A stretch of 64,000 bases of DNA from Rapana venosa (Eukaryota > Mollusca > Gastropoda > Neogastropoda > Muricidae), in assembly GCA_028751875.1 (NCBI GenBank), contig CM054153.1, positions 7,625,650-7,689,649 on the forward strand. Reading direction: 5' to 3'. Positions 39,201 through 46,436 of this stretch are shown one piece after another (the first letter of the stretch is position 1; each line of letters opens with the position of its first letter). The notes beneath the pieces are model-generated. The model made no database searches and was not told the origin of the DNA. It worked only from the letters and a program-made list of their open reading frames with translations. The translations under genes and the position numbers were made by a program.

Positions 39201-40161
39201 CAGCACTGTCAAAACTAAACACCATCTGGAGAGATAAAAATATCTCACTTTAACTTAAATAAACTTATCTCCAAGATCAGACTAATGCGCTCCCTTGTCA
39301 TATCCATATTTCTGTATGCCTGTGAATCATGGACCCTGACTGCAGATTTGGAGAGAAGAGTACAGGCGGTGGAGATGAGATACTTTCGGAGACTCCTTGG
39401 CATCTCCTACAAAGACGGCATAAGCAACGAAAGCGTGCATAACAGAATCCAGCAAACCATTGGACCCTATGAGAACCTTCTAATGATCGTGAGTGAAAAA
39501 GCGTAAACTTAAATGGTATGGGCATGTCACAAGATCCAAAGGTCTTGCAAAGACAATTTTACAAGGCACTGTCCAAGGAGGAAGAAGAAGTGGCTGACCA
39601 AGGAAGAGCTGGGAGGTTAACATCAGTGAATGGACAGGCCTAGAACTCCACAAAACCCTGAGAAAGGCAGAACAGAGAGAGGAATAGAGGGAACTGGCTG
39701 TTGAGTCTTTGAGGGTGCCCCCACGGTCGTCAGACTACGGGACAGACAGATAGATAGATAGATAGACACCATCAGACAATGGTGTCTCAGTGAATTGCTG
39801 TCACTTTTCTGGAACACGTAACTTCATTCGCATATAATGATATATTAGGAGATATGAACCACTTGCTGCTGTTTTGATAATGTCTAAGAAATATTTAATC
39901 ATTTGGCTATTCAAAAATAACAGAATAAAGCCTTTGTCATAAAATTTTGAAATTGAGTAATTTTCCTGTCTTTGGAGTTTGGTCCCAACAGTGGAAATTA
40001 ATCACAAAAAAATATCTTACCTTTGTCTGATTCAGCTTTGTTTTGTATTCTAGCTCTTTCAATGTTAATGCACTATGCGTCATCAAACAGTCCGCTATAG
40101 TAGCTATAACATTGCCGTAGCTTTCTTTCAAAATTTCGATTTCAAGATTTGCCTTCCACAT
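17178..40161 (-). CDS. POLR3C: DNA-directed RNA polymerase III subunit RPC3, complete, 15 coding exons
   Basis: RPC3 (RPC62/C82) is the core of the Pol III-specific RPC3-RPC6-RPC7 initiation subcomplex in the nucleus. Minus-strand exons: 40021-40161, 31272-31393, 30581-30720, 29941-30117, 29179-29252, 27507-27620, 26713-26805, 25612-25692, 24427-24474, 23708-23775, 23301-23367, 22398-22481, 21339-21440, 18262-18311, 17178-17382. They sum to 1566 nt, keep one frame and give 521 aa, close to the usual family length of about 534. Diagnostic segments are [67 protein letters not shown] and [17 protein letters not shown], matching the successive winged-helix domains and the C-terminal helical tail. 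I start at the Met before [10 protein letters not shown], which aligns with the family start; an in-frame Met at 40206 would add 15 residues. The intron after 21339 has a GC donor. Introns carry many repeats. Confidence 0.93.
18082..18098. repeat. Poly-C tract
   Basis: A near-pure run of C in the POLR3C intron between the last two exons; similar tracts occur at 18460-18475 and 19445-19458. Confidence 0.85.
18331..18364. repeat. TA microsatellite
   Basis: Uninterrupted TA dinucleotides beside POLR3C exon 14, abutting the first copy of a 95-bp direct repeat. Confidence 0.9.
18363..18458 (+). repeat. Direct repeat in POLR3C intron, copy 1
   Basis: ATAATTGAGAAAATAGAGTG ... CAACTTCATTCCCATCATAA recurs at 19039-19132 with a handful of differences. 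Between the copies (18480-19030) I see only unique AT-rich sequence. Confidence 0.85.
19039..19132 (+). repeat. Direct repeat in POLR3C intron, copy 2
   Basis: Second copy of 18363-18458. It is followed by (CT)n then (TA)n microsatellite at 19168-19219, a neighbourhood like that of copy 1, which abuts a (TA)n tract. Confidence 0.85.
19630..20395 (+). repeat. Higher-order repeat alternating (GA)n with a 100-150 bp spacer unit
   Basis: Three related spacer units, near 19750-19850, 19918-20085 and 20276-20378, share TTTCCACATTCAGAGA, TCTAGATCTAGA-type stretches, TTAAAGCCAATGTCAAAG and a final CATACATTGAGAGAG that leads back into GA repeats. The GA blocks are 30-90 bp. The whole array is a composite satellite inside a POLR3C intron, not coding. 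Confidence 0.85.
20400..21330. other. POLR3C intron sequence, no exon recognised
   Basis: The 71-codon plus-strand frame at 20524-20739 contains [12 protein letters not shown], only vaguely like the SPDLNP motif of mariner-type transposases; I do not accept it as a gene. The stretch 21165-21300 is a C- and A-rich low-complexity tract. Confidence 0.4.
21333..21338 (-). promoter_or_regulatory. Non-canonical GC splice donor of POLR3C exon 13
   Basis: The exon ends TACAAG and the intron begins GCAAGT. The join to the next exon at 18311 keeps the frame with this GC-AG choice, and apart from the C the site matches the donor consensus fully, as is usual for GC donors. Confidence 0.75.
21980..22106 (-). 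repeat. Dispersed repeat ending in GTATGAACCCTG
   Basis: Carries AAGGACTTTCC and CAAGGCCTTTTCAAG units and ends in GTATGAACCCTG, like the block at 515-640. It lies in the POLR3C intron before exon 12. Confidence 0.4.
22205..22320 (+). repeat. Dispersed repeat F, copy 1
   Basis: GACAGAAAAGGGAAAGTTCTAG, a gap, then GAACTTCCAGGAAG and CTGAAAGAGGCCCCAGCAACTCCACAGG. The same order is found at 27195-27305 and, in part, at 28915-28965, all in POLR3C introns. Confidence 0.6.
22528..22550. repeat. Poly-G tract
   Basis: Run of about 22 G preceded by a short GT repeat, in a POLR3C intron. Confidence 0.9.
23105..23240 (+). mobile_element. SINE-body fragment ending GGGTGACCCCCA
   Basis: GTTGCCTATGTGGCAAAGTA, ATGCAAACTCCCTTACCCAG and GCATATTGTGGGTGACCCCC recur with changes at 46875-47006. 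The inverse of the last motif is at 42849-42872 and 50791-50813. It is a dispersed repeat; its class is inferred. Confidence 0.5.
23585..23655 (-). mobile_element. SINE/LINE 3' tail fragment
   Basis: The minus strand reads AGCACTTTGATTTGTTGCTT, then ACAAGATTCAGCGCTATATA and ends in an ATT tract, almost identical to the tail at 55436-55495. Confidence 0.65.
24607..24830 (+). mobile_element. SINE family A copy
   Basis: Begins GGATGAGACTATAAACCGAGG and runs through ACATCTTGCACACACGTTA, CACACGGGGACTGGATG and CATTATCCTCGATATAAAAG to an AATAAATAA tail. No tRNA-like head remains. It lies in the POLR3C intron between exons 8 and 9. Confidence 0.75.
27195..27305 (+). repeat. Dispersed repeat F, copy 2
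   Basis: Same order of motifs as 22205-22320: ACAGAAAGGGATAGAAAAG, GGAAATTTCTAGAACAGAAT, TTCCAGAAGG, CTGAAAGGGCCCCTGGC. Confidence 0.6.
27360..27472 (+). repeat. Direct repeat flanking POLR3C exon 6, copy 1
   Basis: GGACAGTCCAACTGGCATAA ... AAGATCATGTTTAAAATGAC ... GTGATTGTCTTTCA recurs at 28481-28592. The two copies lie in the introns on either side of the exon at 27507-27620. Confidence 0.85.
27655..28265 (+). mobile_element. tRNA-headed SINE (family C), split by a second SINE
   Basis: The head has an A box TAGCCGAGTGG at 27666-27676 and a B box GGTTCGAATCT at 27720-27730, 43 bp apart as in tRNA-derived Pol III promoters. The body runs to 27836, breaks, and resumes at 28146 with AGAAGATCAAGTATGCACAG and GAACATACCCAGCATAC, which I take as the same element. 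The break is filled by the element at 27837-28134. It lies in the POLR3C intron upstream of exon 6. It is not a tRNA gene: there is no cloverleaf closure or anticodon context that I can fold. Confidence 0.7.
27837..28134 (+). mobile_element. SINE with tRNA-like A box joined to 5S rRNA-like promoter, 11-bp target duplication
   Basis: Flanked by TACATATCCAT at 27826-27836 and 28135-28145. The 5' end carries ATAGCTCAGTGGTCGGAGC, matching a tRNA A box. About 25 bp later, 27884-27938 reads AAGTTAAGCAGCGTCGAGC, then GTGGTTA and AGTTGGATGGCTGACC, which match the A box, intermediate element and C box of animal 5S rRNA. No tRNA B box follows. The body contains GGTACCTGCCCTC and GATGGGCGCCGCCC and ends in a CTTTACCTCC tract. 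5S-derived (SINE3) and 5S/tRNA composite SINEs are known; this order is what I infer here. Confidence 0.7.
28481..28592 (+). repeat. Direct repeat flanking POLR3C exon 6, copy 2
   Basis: Second copy of 27360-27472, about 90% alike by eye. A short CA microsatellite (28440-28468) lies just before it. Confidence 0.85.
30210..30298. repeat. CA then TA microsatellite
   Basis: (CA)n passes into interrupted (TA)n in the POLR3C intron between exons 3 and 4. The CA/CATG-rich sequence continues to about 30430. Confidence 0.9.
30440..30500 (+). mobile_element. SINE family B fragment
   Basis: CTCTCCCCAGGGAGAGCAGC followed by AAATTTCAGAGAGAACTCTG matches the middle of the SINE at 55140-55495. Only this short internal part is present. 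A separate scrap of family A, GATGAGATTATAAACTGAGG, is at 30787-30806. Confidence 0.55.
31394..32345. other. Start of POLR3C intron 1, no features recognised
   Basis: Unique AT-rich intron sequence between exon 2 and the 3' end of the L2-like LINE. No coding or repeat structure stands out. Confidence 0.5.
33753..36116 (-). mobile_element. CR1/Rex1-like LINE inserted in the L2-like LINE
   Basis: The minus strand encodes a 5'-truncated reverse transcriptase: [18 protein letters not shown] near 35940, then [31 protein letters not shown], and 34582-35277 with [20 protein letters not shown] and [16 protein letters not shown]. Its 3' end is a tandem TTTGAA run (plus strand AATTCAAATTCAAATTC, 33757-33783). 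GCAAA occurs at both junctions (33753-33757 and 36112-36116), a short candidate target duplication, and the L2 reading frame resumes across it. Frames are interrupted around 35280-35330 and 35650. Clade assignment is from general similarity only. Confidence 0.75.
33972..34293 (-). mobile_element. tRNA-derived SINE with 14-bp target duplication
   Basis: ACTTTACTCATGTA at 33972-33985 is repeated perfectly at 34280-34293. Read on the minus strand, the 294-bp insert starts with GGCGGCACCGTGGTCAAGTGG, which contains an A box (complement of 34257-34267), and has a B box GGTTCGATCCC (complement of 34213-34223). A conserved middle follows, with GTCCTTGGGAAAGACACTTT and CACTCCACCCAGGTGTA, resembling central domains shared by broad SINE superfamilies; which one I cannot say. 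It interrupts the 3' UTR of the CR1/Rex1-like LINE. Confidence 0.85.
36624..38838 (+). mobile_element. 5'-truncated RTE-like LINE with 12-bp target duplication
   Basis: AATTGCATTTAA occurs at 36624-36635 and 38827-38838. The inserted 2.2 kb reads in the plus direction, starts in the linker before the reverse transcriptase, and ends in a (TGA)n tail at 38809-38826. It splits off the 5' side of the L2-like LINE. The ORF is open for 644 codons from 36626, so this is the youngest-looking LINE in the window. Confidence 0.88.
36638..38811 (+). pseudogene. Reverse transcriptase ORF with one in-frame stop
   Basis: Reading in a single frame it has the linker (about residues 1-200), then [76 protein letters not shown] (catalytic Asp pair) and [12 protein letters not shown], the canonical reverse transcriptase blocks. 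A TAG at 38558-38560 interrupts it; the same frame then continues as [17 protein letters not shown] and [18 protein letters not shown] to a TGA at about 38809. The endonuclease is missing through 5' truncation. Restriction-like domains are absent. Host role is none; it is a dead-on-arrival copy with little decay. Confidence 0.85.
39066..39773 (+). mobile_element. Heavily 5'-truncated relative of the RTE-like LINE
   Basis: Encodes only the C-terminal part: [70 protein letters not shown] and GRPRKSW, homologous block by block to 38170-38750 but clearly diverged. Its tail is (GATA)n rather than (TGA)n. TAGACACTATCAG near 39066 and TAGACACCATCAG near 39761 form a candidate 13-bp target duplication with one mismatch. 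Confidence 0.7.
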
Positions 40162-40462
40162 CTCGAGTCTTACTAGGCCTAGTTCGAACACACATGAATG
40201 CAGCAATGGCAGGAAATGTTGATTCCATCAAGTTTATAAGAGTAGCGGTTCTTGATGTAGAGTATTTAAACCCTAAACTACTATAAAAACAATATATTTT
40301 TAAAGGAATATTCCCAATAAAGAATCATCTAATTTTGTTCTTTAACTTGTGCATTACATCTGCACAAATTTTAATCACTCTGAGCCACACATACACTCTA
40401 AGGCACTAGCAAACGCACACTCGCTCAACATGAAAGTTACGTTTTAAAAAAAATAGAAGAAA

Positions 40463-40463
40463 A

Positions 40464-40503
<40 letters not shown>
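40463..40503. repeat. GT microsatellite in the POLR3C-SIRT6 intergenic region
   Basis: Pure (GT)n run followed by GTGAGTGATA. It lies about 300 bp upstream of POLR3C exon 1. Confidence 0.9.
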
Positions 40504-40569
40504 TGTGAGTGATATAACTATTTTTCCATAAAGTGACTGGAAGGTCTCTGCCATACTTTCCTAGCACAC

Positions 40570-40592
40570 TTTGGGGGGAGGGGGGGGGGGGA
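40570..40592. repeat. Poly-G tract
   Basis: GGGGGGAGG followed by an uninterrupted G run, in the divergent promoter region. Confidence 0.85.
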
Positions 40593-40719
40593 GAAGGATA
40601 TGAAAGGAAAAAGAGAAACCCACACAATGTTTGGCAGGATTTGAGATATTTGGGTAAAGTTTGGTTCACTAGCTTTCAAGTCGTTTCAGTCGCTTGTGTG
40701 TGATCTGTAACTGTAAGTC

Positions 40720-40811
<92 letters not shown>

Positions 40812-40910
40812 GTGTGTGTGTGTGTGTGAACATGTTTTGGAATGTTGATTATATACTCACACCCCCTTCATGAGGGGCCAAGGCCTATAATGAATAAACT
40901 TAAGCATTCG

Positions 40911-40973
<63 letters not shown>

Positions 40974-40982
40974 CACACACAC

Positions 40983-41015
<33 letters not shown>
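40720..41015. repeat. CT/TG and CT/CA microsatellite pair in the divergent intergenic region
   Basis: (CT)n-(GT)n at 40720-40828 and (CT)n-(CA)n at 40913-41014 flank a short unique piece. Smaller (TA)n-(T)n and (TG)n-(AG)n tracts follow at 41279-41328 and 41399-41465. Together they fill much of the 1.57 kb between the two start codons. Confidence 0.92.
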
Positions 41016-41284
41016 TGTATATGTACAACATTTACGGCACAGATTACTCGAACATATTTGTTAAGCACTGAAATGAATACTACAAGTTGAGTATAACCTT
41101 TTTCATCAAAGACAATATGTATACAGTAAGTTGAGTAACAACCAAGTTGATGATACCTCTCTCTCTCAGTCTCAGTCACTGCGTGTGTGTGTAAAGTACT
41201 GTCCAATATATTATATATAATTATTATAATTTACAAATTACAGACCTGCTACAGTCCCTTTTTGGAGTTTCCCTTGCATATATA

Positions 41285-41332
<48 letters not shown>

Positions 41333-41398
41333 TACCCAGAATCTTTATGATCAAATCACAAGGGATGTTGACCTTATTTAAAATGGATGTTAAATCAA

Positions 41399-41451
<53 letters not shown>

Positions 41452-41730
41452 GAGAGAGAGAGAGATGTGCGCACTTACACACACTCACGGTATACATGTG
41501 AATTTGTACATGAAAAATTGATATTGAATATATAATGTGCATGCTGTAACTTAGATTACTAAAGCAACAACCAAATAAACCAACATTGCCAACAACCAAA
41601 CCAGCAAACCTTTGAGTAAAGACACTTTTTTCTATTTTAGACTGTAGTTTATTTAATTGCATTTTATTGCATTATCCAATTTATTGGCAGAGTCCTTGCC
41701 TGCAAGAAATATCGACCTGCCTTGTGAAGG

Positions 41731-44700
41731 ATGTCTGTGAACTACGCTGATGGGCTGTCGGAGTATCCCGACAAAGGGAAATGTGGATTGCCAGAAACAT
41801 TTGATTCTCCTGACACTGTGGACAAGAAAGTTCAACAACTTGTGGCCATGGTTCGCCAAAGTTCTTTCACTGTTTTCCACACAGGGGCTGGCATCAGCAC
41901 CTCTGCTGGCATTCCTGATTTCAGAGGACCAAAAGGTGGGCTGAATATATTTGTTTCTAAGAAAGACATGATTCTTTTTGCGAAATATATCTTCCAATTA
42001 TTGATTTTTCATAATGTGCAAGTTTATAATTGGTTGTTTGGGTTTTGTTGTTGTTTTATGAATGGTTTTTGGTTTGGTGGTCATTATTTTGGGGGGTTTT
42101 TGCTTGGTTTTTTTTTTGGGGGGGGGGGGTTCGGGAGGGGGGGGGGGGGGGGGGGGGGGGACTGCTTTTGCAATTGAATATTGTGAGAAAAGATCAGATC
42201 TTTAAGATTGTCATGGAAAGATGTATAATTTATGCTGTCTTCAGGGATTTGTGATTTATCTTTTCTTTTAAAAAACAAACAATAGTAAGTGTGCATTTTG
42301 AGTAAGACTGCTAAGTGGCAATTATGGAGTGTCAAAAGAGATACATATTACTTGACAAATTAAGGTGATTTTCTTTTTACAATTTTTTTAAAATCCCAAA
42401 CCTGTTGATAAATGTAAAATGTGTTCTTTTGTATGTTTACTTACTTGCCTTTTTATGATTACATGGACATTATTATGTATCCTCTTCTTGGGAAAAGCAG
42501 CTCTATTTCATGAAGGAAATTTTTGTCCTAAGTGTAATGAGTGTATGAAAAATAATGTTTTCTGATCTGGTTTTGTTTTTTTTTTGTTTTGTTTTTTACA
42601 TTTTTTTAGGAGTATGGACACTGGAGCAGCGTGGAGAAAAACCTCAGGTCAACGTCACTTTTGAGTCAGCACGGCCCACTCTGACTCATATGGCTTTAGT
42701 GGCCCTGCACAAAGCAGGTGAGTTTTCAGCACTGGTTGTCCAAAAAAAAGCCAACATGATTTCTATGCATTTCTTTGTTTATGCAAGGGAAGCATTCTGA
42801 CATGTAGAATCTGTTGTTGTCATTTGTTGTTTCTTTACACCAACAGCCTAGGGGTCACCCACAATATGCACTATGTCTCGCTTCTTACATCTGGCAAACG
42901 CTATGAGGCTCACTGCTTCTCATTGCCTCCATTTAGTTGCCCAGTCAAAGTTCATGACCCACGGCTGGCAGGGCGTGGATATAAATAAACGGGGCAAAGG
43001 GAAAGGCGGCACTAGCCGCTTGCGCTGTAGCCATGTTCAGCCGTAAATTACCCTTGTGTCTTTCACGTGTAGTCTTGTACACTGAATTGTCAAAAAAAGA
43101 CAAGCGAAGCACTCTTTAAAATGAGCTTTAAACAAGCTTTCTTTTGACTCCAAACTCCATATACTTTCTTTCATAGTGGTTGATGTGACAGCAGTTCAAA
43201 CATACATTAAGATAAACAGGAGAGGTGCAGGCAGAAACACAATCACAAAAAACAGACATTTCTAACTCTCAAAAAAAAAGCAGACATTTATATTATATAA
43301 ATAATGAACATAAAGAAAACATTGAACATGTTTGCATGCAGACTAACTTTTGGGGGGGCTGTTAAATTGTCCCTGTTGGCACAGAGAGGCCATAAATAGA
43401 CAAACTGTAGCGAGCTACCGCACGCAGCGGCGCGAGAGGCGGGGTGATGGAGAGCATGTGGTGAGAGTCTGGCAGTCATTAGTATCGGCTAGCCTATCTG
43501 GCTTCACTATAAACACTAGGCCTACTGCATGATCAGGCGACACAGCACGTACACATACAGTCCACTGTTTCATCAGCTTTTAGCTGTATCCTTGCTACAG
43601 CTGAAGGTTTGTTCATGAACCAGTTCCAGTACAGCTCATAACTATTGCCCCGAGAACACAGTAGAAAACAAATTCTTATCAGTATCCTACTGTCATCAGG
43701 CAAAAATAGCTCGCAAATGACTCAGGTTATTATTTCACTGATGTTTCTGACACTATACAAAATATTGTGATCGAAAACGTATCAATCTACTTCCGTGATG
43801 TGAAGAAAAGAACAAACTGCTCATAGGCCTACACTTTGACATCAAAGCAAGAAACAGACACAAAGATCACACACACACACATACAAAACAGATGACAAAA
43901 TTTACAAAATTGCATACACACAGGGACTGGATGTAAAAAAAAATCACATGCGTGCTTATTCCATTATCCTCGAAATAAAAGATAAAATAAATTAAAGTAA
44001 ATAAACACAAACACACACATGAGCACACACCACACACACCAGCACAAATGCATGCATGCATGCCCATTACACATGCACTCACACATGGACACACACACAC
44101 ATACAAACGCGTGCACGCACACACATGTAAATTATACAAGAAGCAGGCACGGCACACACGTGCTTGAGAAAACTAACAACTTGATACTGACACACAGCCA
44201 GGAAGTACATGTATACATGTAGGTGCTGTGGCCCATCATGTAACACACACACACGCACACACGGGGGCACATACGTGCGCACACACACACACACATACAT
44301 GCACACGTGTGCACGAATTCACACACACACAAACACACTGTACTCACGCTCGAATATGTACGCACATGGTTGACGCTCAGACAAGTACTGATACAAACTA
44401 AGTGAACTTAAAAAACACCAACAAAGCCAAGCAAACACAGTAGCACTCACACAAATAAACAAACTATTAACAAACTACACCATCAAGTAGAAGGTTCACA
44501 TAATACAAACGCCACATGCAAAAGAGAACAGTCTGGTTAAAAGAAAAATCCACAGAATTCCTCACAGATAAAGATGCTTTGCCTCTGAAAATCAGGAACA
44601 AGCCAATACTCACCCCTTCGTTTCTTGGAAGACACCATGTTTGTAAAAAAAAAAAAAATTTTATACTTAAGTCTTAACCAGAAAAAGCAGCAAAACAGTC

Positions 44701-46390
44701 ACCACAAACAAGTGAAGCAAGTCGTGAAGTTTAGTTCTCTGAAATATGAACACTGTAAAAAATGTAGGGAATCTGGCAGCGTATGGTAAAAAATGCCTTT
44801 CAAATAAAAATTCTCCCAGTCGCTAATAGACGGCAAAGAAGGAATGTGTGCTGGCACCGCGAGATGCTGGACTTTGACCCCTGACCGCACGGTGCCTAGG
44901 CAGCCCAGAGATGGAATTTAGGTCACGGAGTGCAAGTTCCATCCACCAACTAAAGAGTCATGTTTTTCCTGTTTTGAGCAGCCGTGGGCCATTAACTTGC
45001 ACACATTGGGAGAGAAATTTGTTGTGTATGGGCATTTTCAAGTACCTTGTCTTATAGGCAGCCACACCCCACCTTCATGTTAGATATGTAGTGAAGGATT
45101 ACCATACTACTGATGCTCCAATAATGTAACAGCTGAAACATATTCTTCAGCAGTCTTGCTGTCACTGTCACAAATATCAGCTTCAGTGCAGACCTTCTTC
45201 AGCTAGCTTAAATTAGAGGGTTCCTGAAGTTTGAATTTGGCTGCCTTAATGGTGGAGGAAAAAAGTTGAGCTGTAGCCAAGGAATGGAGGGGGAAAAATC
45301 AGAGGTAAAATTGGCTTCAAACAACAGACAACATTAACAACAAACTAGCTGTAAGTGAAGGCTTGACACTTCAATTATTTTTGCTGCATTCAGATAATTG
45401 ATTTTGTCATTAAATTTTTCAAGATAAAAAGATGTAGTTAACAGTGCTTGCTTACTTTTCTGTCTCTCTCTCTCTCTTTTTGCTCAGGTATTGTACAGTA
45501 TGTGGTCAGTCAAAATGTGGATGGTTTACACCTGCGCTCCGGCTTTCCACGTGACCGGCTATCAGAACTCCATGGCAACATGTTTATGGAGCAGTGCAAC
45601 AAGTGTGACACACAGGTACTGAGGTAGACCGGTTAGTTTGTGATTGTATGTCAGCCTTATTCGCTGTTTTTTCCTGATAGTCTGGAAAGGAGTGTGGTCA
45701 GTACCAGATATTAATTTTTGGGTTCTTAATATCACACTTGTTCATTGTGTTGTACTCTTTAAATTGTGTTGAGCACATATATATTTTTTAGATGAAATTG
45801 TGTTTTCACCAGATTTAACACATATATAAGCTTATACACAGTCATTGCAATGAAATATTTGTTTTCAGAAAAGTACTGCAATGTGAGATACACCATTTTG
45901 ATGAAAAAATGTCTTAATTTTGTTCTTACTTCTGACATGAATTAGTCTTTCTTTTTCTTCTGCGTTTTCTATTATATATTCATTCTGTAAATAACCAGTA
46001 TAATTTCATTGAAAGTAGTTTCATTGGTTTTACATCAGTGAAAATTTCAGTGATATTTGGATGATTTTGTGTCTTTTTGCTAGTACTCTGATAATGCAAA
46101 TACTGAGTGATTAGTTTGTTAAAGCCTGAAAAGTTTGATATGATACATAATATAAAGAAAGGCAGGGAAGGAGAAAAAACAAGAGGGGGAATGTTGTGCA
46201 GAAGAGATAAACCCATGGTGTTGCCACTCTTTTGACTTAAAATGTAAATAATTTCTATGTGAACAGTACATCCGAAGCAAGTGTGTGCCAACCATGGGAG
46301 AAAAACCCACAGGCAATGTCTGCACAAGGCCTAAATCAAGAGGCACATGCAGGTAATTGCCAATGTGTGTGTGTATGTGAGAGAGAGAGA

Positions 46391-46436
<46 letters not shown>

